This document shows, in pieces, positions 42,067 through 50,463 of a DNA stretch of 54,381 nt. Positions within the stretch are counted from its first letter, which is position 1. Every line of letters starts with the position of its first letter. A model generated the notes under the pieces. The model ran no database searches. It worked only from the letters and a program-made list of their open reading frames with translations, and had not been told where the DNA came from. The position numbers were made by a program, and so were the translations under genes. Location of the stretch: contig NZ_SSBL01000039.1 in NCBI RefSeq assembly GCF_004795105.1, forward strand, positions 1 through 54,381, read 5' to 3'. This stretch comes from Streptomyces sp. A0642. Lineage in GTDB: Bacteria; Actinomycetota; Actinomycetes; Streptomycetales; Streptomycetaceae.

Positions 42067-43419
42067 GTGGACGAGATCATCAACGCCCTTCTCTCCGAGG
42101 ACGCGACGCCCCAGGACTTCGGGGGGATTCGGCTCCCGGAGACCTATCGCGGCATCGTTGTCCGCAAGGAGGACACCGGCATCTTCGAGGGGATGTCCTC
42201 CGTGGACAAGGATCCGCGCAAGTCACTGCATCCGCAGGATGTGCCGACCCCCGAGCCGGGTCCGGGCGAGGCCCTCGTCGCCGTCATGGCCAGCGCCATC
42301 AACTACAACACCGTGTGGTCGTCGATCTTCGAGCCGCTGCCGACCTTCGGGTTCCTGGAGCGGTACGCCAGGCGGTTCCCCGGCGCCGCCCGCCACGACC
42401 AGCCGTACCACGTCCTCGGTTCCGACCTGGCGGGCGTCGTCCTGCGCACCGGTCCCGGCGTCAACGCCTGGAAGCCCGGCGACCGGGTCGTCGCGCACTG
42501 CCTCTCGGTGGAGCTGGAGTCCTCGGACGGCCACAACGACACGATGCTCGACCCCGAGCAGCGCATCTGGGGCTTCGAGACCAACTTCGGCGGCCTGGCG
42601 CAGCTCGCGCTCGTGAAGTCGAACCAGCTGATGCCCAAGCCCGAGCACCTGACCTGGGAGGAGGCGGCGTCCCTGGGGCTGGTCAACTCCACCGCCTACC
42701 GCCAGCTCGTCTCGCGCAACGGCGCGGGGATGAAGCAGGGCGACAACGTCCTGATCTGGGGCGCGAGCGGCGGACTCGGCTCGTACGCGACCCAGCTGGC
42801 GCTGGCCGGCGGCGCCCACCCGGTCTGTGTCGTCTCCAGCGACCAGAAGGCGGAGATCTGCCGGAAGATGGGCGCCGAGGCGATCATCGACCGCAACGCC
42901 GAGGGCTACCGGTTCTGGAAGGACGAGCAGGAGCAGGACCCGCGTGAGTGGAAGCGCTTCGGCAAGCGCATCCGTGAACTGACCGGCGGCGAGGACGTCG
43001 ACATCGTCTTCGAGCACCCGGGCCGCGAGACGTTCGGCGCGAGCGTGTACGTGACCCGCAAGGGCGGCACGATCGTCACCTGCGCCTCGACCTCGGGCTA
43101 CAAGCACGAGTACGACAACCGCTACCTGTGGATGTCGCTGAAGAAGATCGTGGGCTCGCACTTCGCCAACTACCGCGAGGCGTGGGAGGCCAACCGCCTG
43201 GTCGCCAAGGGGAAGATCCACCCGACGCTGTCGAAGACGTACCCGCTGCAGGAGACCGGCCAGGCCGCGTACGAGGTCCACCGCAACCTCCACCAGGGCA
43301 AGGTCGGCGTCCTGGCGCTCGCCCCGCGCGAGGGGCTCGGCGTACGGAACGCGGAACTGCGCGAGAAGCACATCGACGCCATCAATCGTTTCCGGCCGCA
43401 GGAGGCGCGGACCTCATGA
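42067..43419 (+). CDS. ccr: Crotonyl-CoA carboxylase/reductase
   Basis: 450 residues from GTG 42067 (AGGGA, 6-nt spacing). Medium-chain reductase fold typical of CCRs: long N-terminus, INYNTVWSSIFEPLPTFGFL, HVLGSDLAGVVLRTG, LIWGASGGLGSYATQLA (NADPH), VCVVSSDQKAEICRKMGAE, FEHPGRETFGASVYV and NRYLWMSLKKIVGSHFANYREA. It reductively carboxylates crotonyl-CoA, or a related enoyl-CoA, to ethylmalonyl-CoA or a longer alkylmalonyl-CoA. Stop overlaps the next gene by 4 bp. The product fits the non-malonyl AT motifs (TAGH, VASH) in the PKS-NRPS. Confidence 0.96.
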   Translation: MDEIINALLSEDATPQDFGGIRLPETYRGIVVRKEDTGIFEGMSSVDKDPRKSLHPQDVPTPEPGPGEALVAVMASAINYNTVWSSIFEPLPTFGFLERYARRFPGAARHDQPYHVLGSDLAGVVLRTGPGVNAWKPGDRVVAHCLSVELESSDGHNDTMLDPEQRIWGFETNFGGLAQLALVKSNQLMPKPEHLTWEEAASLGLVNSTAYRQLVSRNGAGMKQGDNVLIWGASGGLGSYATQLALAGGAHPVCVVSSDQKAEICRKMGAEAIIDRNAEGYRFWKDEQEQDPREWKRFGKRIRELTGGEDVDIVFEHPGRETFGASVYVTRKGGTIVTCASTSGYKHEYDNRYLWMSLKKIVGSHFANYREAWEANRLVAKGKIHPTLSKTYPLQETGQAAYEVHRNLHQGKVGVLALAPREGLGVRNAELREKHIDAINRFRPQEARTS

Positions 43420-45164
43420 CTGCGCGACAGACCACCCCACCTGTGACGGGCATCGTCGGTCTGGGCTCGACGGGCGAGGCCCTCCTGCGGCTGCTGCACC
43501 GCGCGGGCCACACCCTCGTCGCCGTGGACAGCGACCTGGACGTCCTGGCCCGGACGGCCGGCCGGCTCAAGGCCGCCCTCGAAGCCGAGGACGCTCCGCA
43601 GCGCCCCGATGTCACCTTCACCGCCGATCACCGGGCGCTGCGCGCGGCCGGGCTGGTCATCGAGGCGGTGCCGGAGGACCCGGCCGTCAAGAGGGACGTA
43701 CTCGGCCGGATCGTCGCGCTCTGTCCGCCCGGCACCCCCGTGGTGACCACCACGACGTCGCTGTCCGTCGCGCGGCTGGCCGTCGCCACCGGCCGCCCGG
43801 ACGACATCGCCGGGCTGCGGCTGTTCACCCCGCCCGTCGCCGGCAGCCCCGCCGAACCGGTACGCACGGCGCTGACCTCCCCGGACACCGCCGCCGCGGT
43901 GGACGCGCTGGTGGCTTCGGCCGGTCTGGACCCGGTCGCGGTCGGCGCCCGGCCCGCCGCCGACGCCACCGCGCTGATCCTCCCCTTCCTCAACCGGGCC
44001 GTCATCCTCTTCGACGAGGGGTACGCCACCCCGCACGACATCGACACCGCCATGCGGCTCGGCTGCGGACTGCCGGCGGGCCCCCTGGAGACGCTCGACC
44101 GCATCGGCCTCGGGACGGCGCACACCGCGCTGATGGAACTGTGGCGGCGCACCGGCGACTGCGCCTTCGAGCCCGCCCCGCTGCTCAGCCGCATGGTCGC
44201 GGCCGGACGGCTCGGGCGCACCAGCGGCGACGGGTTCTACACCTACGACGAGACCGGCGCCATGGCCGGCCGCCCGGCCGAAGGGCCCGGCGACACGGGT
44301 GCCGCCACCGTGCGGCGGGTGGGCGTGCTCGGCTCCGGCGCGATGGCGCGCGGGATCGCCGAGGTCACGGCGTCGGCCGGATACCCCACGGTCCTGGTGG
44401 CCCGCACCGCGGAGAAGGCCGGTCAGGCGCTGCGGGCCGTCGAGGAGTCCTTCACCCGGGGCATACGGCGTGGCCGGGTCACCGTCCAGACCAAGGACTC
44501 GGCCCGGGAACTGCTCACCGGCTCCCCTGACATGACGGCCCTGGCCGACTGCGACCTGGTGATCGAGGCGGTGGCCGAGGACATCGACGTCAAGCGCGCG
44601 ATGTTCGCCGCGCTCGCAGAGGTCTGCCCGCCGGGCACCGTGCTGGCCACCACCACATCGAGTCTCTCCGTAGCCGCCTGCGCCGATGCGGCGGGCAGGC
44701 CGGCCGACGTCGTCGGGATCCACTTCTTCAACCCCGCGCCGGTGATGAAACTGGTGGAGCTGGCGCATACCGGGAGGGTGGACCAGAAGATCCTGGCCAC
44801 GGCCCGCGCCTTCTGCCACACCCTCGGCAAGACGACGGTGGCGTGCCCGGACCGCACCGGCTTCATCGTCAACAGCCTGCTGTTCCCCTACCTCGGCGCG
44901 GCCCTGGCCCTGCTGGAACGGCACGATGTGGACATCGAGGAGACGGACCACGCGATCCGGTCCGGATTCGGCTACCCCATGGGGCCGTTCGCGCTTCTCG
45001 ACACCATCGGCCTCGACGTCTCACTCGCCATCCAGCACCGGCTGTACGAGTCCTTCCAGTCACCCGAGCACGAACCGGCCGCTGTACTGGAAGAGCTGGT
45101 GGCCGCGGGACTGCTCGGCCGCAAGAACGGACGGGGGCTGCGCACCTGGGCCACACGTCGCTGA
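43416..45164 (+). CDS. Two-domain 3-hydroxybutyryl-CoA dehydrogenase
   Basis: 582 residues from ATG 43416, coupled to CCR (ATGA). Two tandem 3-hydroxyacyl-CoA dehydrogenase units: about 8-285 (GLGSTGEALLRLLHRAG; GPLETLDRIGL) and about 300-580 (VLGSGAMARGIAEVTASAG; GPFALLDTIGLD). The C-terminal unit keeps the catalytic loop VGIHFFNPAPVMKLVE; in the N-terminal unit the equivalent is AGLRLFTPPVAGSPAE, so the catalytic His is missing and that half is probably structural. Makes 3-hydroxybutyryl-CoA from acetoacetyl-CoA to feed crotonyl-CoA to CCR. The 3' end overlaps the convergent LAL gene by 105 bp. Confidence 0.93.
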   Translation: MTARQTTPPVTGIVGLGSTGEALLRLLHRAGHTLVAVDSDLDVLARTAGRLKAALEAEDAPQRPDVTFTADHRALRAAGLVIEAVPEDPAVKRDVLGRIVALCPPGTPVVTTTTSLSVARLAVATGRPDDIAGLRLFTPPVAGSPAEPVRTALTSPDTAAAVDALVASAGLDPVAVGARPAADATALILPFLNRAVILFDEGYATPHDIDTAMRLGCGLPAGPLETLDRIGLGTAHTALMELWRRTGDCAFEPAPLLSRMVAAGRLGRTSGDGFYTYDETGAMAGRPAEGPGDTGAATVRRVGVLGSGAMARGIAEVTASAGYPTVLVARTAEKAGQALRAVEESFTRGIRRGRVTVQTKDSARELLTGSPDMTALADCDLVIEAVAEDIDVKRAMFAALAEVCPPGTVLATTTSSLSVAACADAAGRPADVVGIHFFNPAPVMKLVELAHTGRVDQKILATARAFCHTLGKTTVACPDRTGFIVNSLLFPYLGAALALLERHDVDIEETDHAIRSGFGYPMGPFALLDTIGLDVSLAIQHRLYESFQSPEHEPAAVLEELVAAGLLGRKNGRGLRTWATRR

Positions 45165-47570
45165 CCGTTGCCCGGCCCCGTTCCCCGTCCCGCGGGCCGG
45201 GCCCGGGGCCGGGGAGCGGGCCGCCAGAAGGTCCGCCAGGTCCCGGCGGGACTTCACGCACAACTTGCGGTAGATCCGGGTCAGGTGCTGCTCCACCGTG
45301 CTGGTGGTGACGTACAGCCGGGCCGCGATGGCCCGGTTGGTGCAGCCGCCGGCCGCCAGCACCGCGACCCGCCGCTCGGCGTCGGTCAGTGCGGCGACCG
45401 GATCGCCGTTCGCAGGGTCCTGACCGTGCAGGGCACGCAGAGCGAGGGCGGCGGGGGTGCTCCAGCCGGCTGCGCCCTGCGGCTCCAGCCGCCAGTCGGC
45501 CAGCAGGTCCCGGCAGGCGTGGAAGTCGCCGAGGGCGGATTCGGGACGCCCCACGGCCAGTTGGTAGTGGCCCCTGGCCAGGAGATAGTGCAGCCCGGCC
45601 CGGGTGCGGAACATCGCGGCGGGCACCGGGACGCGCAGCCGCGCGGCCGCCTCGTCGTAGGCACCCAGGCGGGTCGCCGCCAGCACCGCCGCGGACAGCG
45701 GCATCCCGAGGGCCACCCCCCAGGCCCCCGGCGACAGCAGCGACAGCGCCCGGCCCGCGTGCTCGGCCGCCAGGTCGTGCTCGCCGGTGCGCCCGTGCAC
45801 CACGGCCGCGGCGGCGGCGGCCACCGCCCGGCGGGCCGGAGTGGCCCGTGTCCGCTCCCCGCCGGCGAGGAGCTCGCACCACCGGGCGACCCGCCCGGTC
45901 TCCCCCGTACGCAGCAGCGCCGACAGGACGGCGGCGACGGGCGCCGGTGGCGCGTGGTCGTAGACGATCGACTCCAGCACCCGCTCGGCCGCCTCGTCCC
46001 GCTGCTCGGCCCCGCCTTCGGCCGTCTCCGGGAGGGCCTCCCGCGCATCGTGCGGGAGGGGCCCGGTGCCCGCACCGGGGTAGACGTACGCCAGCGTCGC
46101 GGCCGGCTCGCCCGACGCTCTGGAGCCGTGCGGTTGCGGCAGGGCCCGCGCCGCGCCGGCCGGGCGCCCGTGCCAGAGCAGCAGCCCCACCGCGCCCTCC
46201 GGGTCGGTAGCGGCCCCCGCCCCGGTGCCGAGGCTCCGTTCGAGGTCGGGCAGGTGCCGGATGACGGCTGCCGGATCGCTCTCCCACTCGGCGCGGGCCA
46301 GCATCGTCAGCAGTCCGGCCTCCTCGTGGCCGCCGGCCCGGCGGGCGGCGCGCAGGAAGTCCGCGGCCTGCCGGGCCCCGCCGCCGCTCATCGTGTGCCG
46401 GGCCGCCTCGGCGAGCACTTCGGCGGCCCACGCCGGAGCGGGCGGGCCGCCGGCCGTATCGGCGGCGACCAGGTGGCAGGCGACCACGGCCGGTTCGGCG
46501 CCGTTCTCGTACAGCATCCGGCCGGCCGCGGTGTGCAGCCGGTGGGACTCCTGGGCGGACAGCTCTTCCAGGACGGCCGCCCGTACGCCCTCGTGGCGCA
46601 GCCGTCCGCCGTCGAGCAGCCCCATCGCGTCGAGTTCGTCCAGGCAGGGGCCGACAGCGCGTTCGGGGGTCTCCAGCAGCCGGGCGAGCAGGGTGAGCGT
46701 CGAGGCTTCGGCGAGCACGGCCAGGCCGCGGGCGGCCGACACCGTGGGAGGACCGGCTCCCCGCAGGCAGCCCGTGACGCCCCGCCGGAAGGCTGTGCCC
46801 GCCAGTGGACGGGAGGGGCGTAGCGGTTCACAGTCCCGGTGGTCCTCGAGCAGCCCGCACAGCAGCCGCAGGTTCCCGCCGGTGAAGCGGTGCCAGTCGG
46901 GGGCGAGCCGCCGGGCCGTCGGCCATTCCATCGCGCCGCCCGAGGGCGCTGCCAGGAAATCGGCGACCCCGTCCCTGTCCAGCGTCGTGAGCGGTAGGGC
47001 GGTGCAGCGGGGATGTCTCAGCAACTCGGCCAGCGGCAGTGGCAGCGGGGGGCGGGAGCAGGTCTGCGGGCCTGCGCTCATCACCAGCAGGATCCGGCTC
47101 GTGGCGAGCCGTCCGCACACATACAGCAGGCATCGGGCGGAGGCCTGGTCCGCGTGGTGCACATCGTCGACGAGGATCACCACGGGCGTGTGCGAGGCGA
47201 TGGCGCGCAGCGCCTCGTGGAGCACGGCCGGGTCCTCACCGCGCTCCTCGCCGGCCGCGGCGCCTTCCAAGGGGTGCCTCGGTGAGGGGCTTTGTGCCCG
47301 GAGGTGGCGTTCGGCGTCCGGGCCGGCGCCGCTGAGCAACTGTCCCACGATCCCCGACGGCAGGTCTGTCTCGGCCGGTGACGCGGACGCGTTCAGTACC
47401 AGCGCGCCCGTGCGCCCGGCTTCCTGTGCGAAGGCTTGCAGCAGGTCGCTCTTGCCGGTACCCGGGCTGCCGGTGACAAGCGCCGCGCGGCCCTCGCCCC
47501 GCCGGGCAGCCTCGAAGTGCTCCCTGAGCAGGCCGAGTTGTACGCCCTGGCGCACCGGCCACCCCCACAT
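45060..47570 (-). CDS. LAL-type LuxR regulator (large ATP-binding)
   Basis: 836 residues from ATG 47570 (GTG 47555 is also possible; neither has a strong ribosome site). Walker A in VTGSPGTGKSDLL, Walker B in VVILVDDVHHADQ, a long Ala-rich TPR-like middle, and a C-terminal LuxR helix-turn-helix (LTDAERRVAVLAAGGCTNRAIAARLYVTTSTVEQHLTRIYRKL). Pathway-specific activators of this kind are common in type I PKS clusters (PikD, RapH). After the HTH there is an extra tail of about 60 residues because the frame runs 105 bp into the opposite-strand dehydrogenase gene. Possibly the type I set and aromatic set have separate activators (LAL and SARP). Confidence 0.92.
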   Translation of the reverse strand: MWGWPVRQGVQLGLLREHFEAARRGEGRAALVTGSPGTGKSDLLQAFAQEAGRTGALVLNASASPAETDLPSGIVGQLLSGAGPDAERHLRAQSPSPRHPLEGAAAGEERGEDPAVLHEALRAIASHTPVVILVDDVHHADQASARCLLYVCGRLATSRILLVMSAGPQTCSRPPLPLPLAELLRHPRCTALPLTTLDRDGVADFLAAPSGGAMEWPTARRLAPDWHRFTGGNLRLLCGLLEDHRDCEPLRPSRPLAGTAFRRGVTGCLRGAGPPTVSAARGLAVLAEASTLTLLARLLETPERAVGPCLDELDAMGLLDGGRLRHEGVRAAVLEELSAQESHRLHTAAGRMLYENGAEPAVVACHLVAADTAGGPPAPAWAAEVLAEAARHTMSGGGARQAADFLRAARRAGGHEEAGLLTMLARAEWESDPAAVIRHLPDLERSLGTGAGAATDPEGAVGLLLWHGRPAGAARALPQPHGSRASGEPAATLAYVYPGAGTGPLPHDAREALPETAEGGAEQRDEAAERVLESIVYDHAPPAPVAAVLSALLRTGETGRVARWCELLAGGERTRATPARRAVAAAAAAVVHGRTGEHDLAAEHAGRALSLLSPGAWGVALGMPLSAAVLAATRLGAYDEAAARLRVPVPAAMFRTRAGLHYLLARGHYQLAVGRPESALGDFHACRDLLADWRLEPQGAAGWSTPAALALRALHGQDPANGDPVAALTDAERRVAVLAAGGCTNRAIAARLYVTTSTVEQHLTRIYRKLCVKSRRDLADLLAARSPAPGPARGTGNGAGQRSATCGPGAQPPSVLAAEQSRGHQLFQYSGRFVLG

Positions 47571-47715
47571 CGTCGGGCCGCTTTGATGGCGGCCGTCCTC
47601 TCCTTGGAAGTCTGCACAGAAACCTGGAAGCCCCGCTGGTATCGCACCGGAGTCCCGCTCGAGCCGCAGGTGCGGGTGCCGGGCACCGCCCCCTGGTCCG
47701 GCCCGATGACAGGAC

Positions 47716-48543
47716 TCAAGCCACCGGTTCCGGCAGGTCCAGCAGCCGCGGTGCGCTGCGGTCCCACGGGAACCCGTGGTGCAGTTGGAGGACGGAGGGC
47801 ACATCGCTATCGGCCGCCACGGCGACGGCCGCCAGCACATCGGGCACCGGCTCCAGTTCGATGAACCGCCACGGGTGGGCGCTCTCGGTTTTGGGCGGCC
47901 GGAAGCCCCGTACGCCCCGGTCTTCGGCCAGGGTGAACGCGAAGCTGTCGAAGGGCAGCCCGAGGCCGAGGCCACGCGCCTTGGAGTACGCCTCCTTCAG
48001 CGTCCACAGCCGCAGCACCCGGCGGTTGCGGGGGCGGCCCGGCGCGGCCCGGGCCACCCATGCCTGTTCCTCGTCCGCGAAGGTCTGCACGACCGCGTCG
48101 AATCCCTGGTCGTCCCGGTCCAGGCGCTCCACGTCCACCCCGATCCGATGGCGCCGGACGACGCCGAGGAAGTTGTGGCCGGCGGTGTGGGACAGGTTGA
48201 AGTCGAGCTCCCGGCCGCCTCGCGGGAGCCCTTCCACGGGCTTGTGCAGGAACGGCCGCCCCCGCGAGGACCGCCAGATCACGGCCTCCGCCTCGGGCAC
48301 CCCGCCCTCCAGCGCGATGACCCGCCGTACGAGCGTGTGGGCGACGAGGTACTGACGGCGGTCGCGCTCGAACAGGAACTGGGCGGCGATCTCCCGCTCG
48401 TGCTCGTCCAGCCAGTGGGTGGCCAGGGTGGTGGCGAGGGTGGGGGTGAGTTCGTCGTTGGGGCAGAACCACAGTTTGACGGGTTCGGGCCGGTCGGGCT
48501 CCAGAGCGGTGAGGGAGTACTGCGCCGCCACGAGGCCGGTCAT
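47716..48543 (-). CDS. Sfp-type phosphopantetheinyl transferase
   Basis: 275 residues from ATG 48543, overlapping the upstream KS-like gene by 4 bp. Motifs: FNLSHTAGHNFLGVVRRHRIGVDVERLDRD (P2/Mg site) and LRLWTLKEAYSKARGLGLGLPFDSF (P3). It converts apo to holo carrier domains; at least nine carriers are encoded in the window (ACPs of both PKS genes, PCP, the FkbJ-like ACP, AT-ACP-MT, type II ACP, and two in the tandem-ACP protein). Co-translation with the KS-like protein is unusual and may mean a special partner. Confidence 0.94.
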   Translation of the reverse strand: MTGLVAAQYSLTALEPDRPEPVKLWFCPNDELTPTLATTLATHWLDEHEREIAAQFLFERDRRQYLVAHTLVRRVIALEGGVPEAEAVIWRSSRGRPFLHKPVEGLPRGGRELDFNLSHTAGHNFLGVVRRHRIGVDVERLDRDDQGFDAVVQTFADEEQAWVARAAPGRPRNRRVLRLWTLKEAYSKARGLGLGLPFDSFAFTLAEDRGVRGFRPPKTESAHPWRFIELEPVPDVLAAVAVAADSDVPSVLQLHHGFPWDRSAPRLLDLPEPVA

Positions 48544-50435
48544 CCCTCCCTCCCCGTCCCCGCCGCGGCCGCCTGGGGCCCGATCCACAGGGGACGGCGC
48601 AGGAAGGCCGAAGGGGGCAGCGGCACCAGAGCGCGGCCGGGGCCCGGCGGTGACTCCAGGGCGGCCCAGTGGACGTCGAGGCCGGACAGCCACAGGCGGG
48701 TCAGCTGCTCGATACGGCCACCGCGCCACAGGGCGCCGAGGAAGTCGCGGGTCTCGGGCGCATCGCCCAGGCCCAGCACATCGGATCCGCCCGTGCGCAG
48801 GTCCGCGTAACGCACACCGCTGGCGGGAACGCAGCCGTGGTGGGCGCGGCGGCCGCACACGTGGCCGCCGGTTTCCTCGGCGTCCGCGTCGCGGTCCACG
48901 AACCCCCTGAGCGAGCTGACCAGTTGGGGGATGTCGCGGGCGGGGAAAGCGATCCGGCAGGGTTGTGCGGCGCGGCCGGCCCGCAGGGCGCGGGCCACAT
49001 CGGCGACTGCGACCCGCTCGTCACCGGTGGCGGTGTTCCCGCTCCCGCCGTTGTCGGAGGCGAGCCAGTCGGCGAGCCGGGCGGCGGTGGCGGTGAGATG
49101 GCCGGGGGTGGGGGCGGACAGCAGGATCAGCTCGTCGCGTTCGACGGTGTCGTCCCACGCGTCGTGGTGGCCGGGCCCCGGATGGCGGCCCGGGACGAAC
49201 TCCTCCAGGACGGCGCGGGCGTCGAACGGGCCGCCCGCACCGGTGACCTCGACGACGGCCACCCGGGGAAGCTCCCGGCCCGACGCATCGCGGGGCCTGG
49301 GCCAGGACGTGGCCGTGTCCCCGCTCCGGGCGGGCGCGAGGGTGGCGTACCGCAGCTGGAGGACAGCAGCGGTCAGGGCCGCGAGACCGGTGACGGCCCC
49401 GGCGCGGCCCACCCGGCACTCCGTGGTCTCGCGGGTCTCGCGCACGCCCGGTGGGCCGGTCCTTGCGCGCACGCCCGAGGTGCCGGTCCGGGCGCCCGCG
49501 CCCGTGGAGGTGGCGCATACGACGGCATGCACATGGTCGCCGTCGGACAGTGCGCGGGCGAGCGGCTTGAGGACCACCGCGCCCACGCCCTCTCCGGCGC
49601 CCGGCCGGCCGCGCGAGGGGTGCAGCAGCAACTCGACCCCGCCGGCCACGGCTGCCGCGCACTCTCCGCGCCGCAGCGCACCGACGGCGAGGTGCACCGC
49701 GACGAGGGCGGAGGACTCGGCGGTGTCGACGGCCTGCGCCGGGCCGCTCAGTTGGAGCAGGCCGGACAGCCGGCCCGCCAGGCCCCCGTGGCCGCTCTCC
49801 GGCATCTCCCGGCCGCCGCGCGCCCAGGCCTCGGCGGCCACCAGCGCGTAGTCGCGGGAGCTGACCCCGACGAACACCCCGAGGCCGCGCGGCGACCCGC
49901 CGGGACCGGTCAGGGAGTCGAGCCGGGTGCCGGTGCAGCCGGCGTCCTCCAGCGCCTCCCAGGCGGTTTCGAGGAAGAGCCGGTCCTGTGGGTCGATCAG
50001 GCTCGCCCGCTGGGTGCTCAGCCCCCAGAATTCGGCGTCGAAGTCGGCGGCCCCGTCCAGGAAGTGTCCGCGCTGCCCCGCGCCGAGCGGCGATCCGCCG
50101 GGACGGGTGGGCGGCGCGGCCGTCGAGGTGTCCCGTCCTTCGCGCACGTTCTGCCAGTAGACCCGCAGATCGGGGGCCAGGGGGTACCGGCCGGCCATGC
50201 CGATGACGGCGAACCGGTCGCCGGTGTCCGGGACGTCGGCGCTGTGCGGAGCCGGCAGCTGCGGCTGCGGCTGCGGCTGCGGCTGCGGCTGCGGCTGCGG
50301 CTGCGGCTGCGGCTGCGGCTGCGGCTGCGGGGTCCCCGGGCCGGGCCCGGCCTCCAGTTCGGCCAGCAGCCGCACGGCCTGCCCGCGCTCCAGGGTTCCG
50401 GCTTTGAACCGGATGAGTATGTCTCGTTCGTCCAT
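48540..50435 (-). CDS. AT-less KS homologue with all catalytic residues lost
   Basis: 631 residues from ATG 50435. N-terminus MDERDILIRFKAGTLERGQAVRLL resembles the helical pieces before trans-AT/AT-less KSs; a (Pro-Gln)12 stretch (about 36-59) links it to a KS domain (RFAVIGMAGRYP; DPQDRLFLETAWEALEDAG). The active-site Cys is Glu240 (DTAESSALVAVH). The region that should hold HGTGT is replaced by a short Gly/Thr/Arg-rich stretch, and the NIGH-type His motif is absent (GRAGAVTGLAALTAA). It then continues with a KS-to-AT linker-like region ending WLSGLDVHWAAL...PPSAFLRRPLWIG but no AT between. Probably a non-condensing scaffold, gatekeeper or decarboxylase-like protein (the Glu replacement recalls KSQ, but with Glu rather than Gln). 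Degeneration is the alternative, but the frame is intact and coupled to the PPTase. Confidence 0.88.
   Translation of the reverse strand: MDERDILIRFKAGTLERGQAVRLLAELEAGPGPGTPQPQPQPQPQPQPQPQPQPQPQPQLPAPHSADVPDTGDRFAVIGMAGRYPLAPDLRVYWQNVREGRDTSTAAPPTRPGGSPLGAGQRGHFLDGAADFDAEFWGLSTQRASLIDPQDRLFLETAWEALEDAGCTGTRLDSLTGPGGSPRGLGVFVGVSSRDYALVAAEAWARGGREMPESGHGGLAGRLSGLLQLSGPAQAVDTAESSALVAVHLAVGALRRGECAAAVAGGVELLLHPSRGRPGAGEGVGAVVLKPLARALSDGDHVHAVVCATSTGAGARTGTSGVRARTGPPGVRETRETTECRVGRAGAVTGLAALTAAVLQLRYATLAPARSGDTATSWPRPRDASGRELPRVAVVEVTGAGGPFDARAVLEEFVPGRHPGPGHHDAWDDTVERDELILLSAPTPGHLTATAARLADWLASDNGGSGNTATGDERVAVADVARALRAGRAAQPCRIAFPARDIPQLVSSLRGFVDRDADAEETGGHVCGRRAHHGCVPASGVRYADLRTGGSDVLGLGDAPETRDFLGALWRGGRIEQLTRLWLSGLDVHWAALESPPGPGRALVPLPPSAFLRRPLWIGPQAAAAGTGREG
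50259..50330. repeat. CTGCGG hexanucleotide x12 inside the KS-like gene
   Basis: Twelve uninterrupted copies of CTGCGG (72 bp), read on the minus strand as CCG CAG, i.e. (Pro-Gln)12 between the N-terminal segment and the KS domain. As a multiple of 3 it can vary in copy number without breaking the frame, giving a flexible, length-variable linker. Confidence 0.97.
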
Positions 50436-50463
50436 GGTCTTCCGCCTGTTCGAGCCCGCCGGT

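Noticed and set aside
47571..47975. N-terminal extension of the LAL regulator frame
   Set aside because: Would overlap the PPTase gene by about 260 bp, and the extension lacks family similarity; ATG 47570 begins just before the Walker A region.
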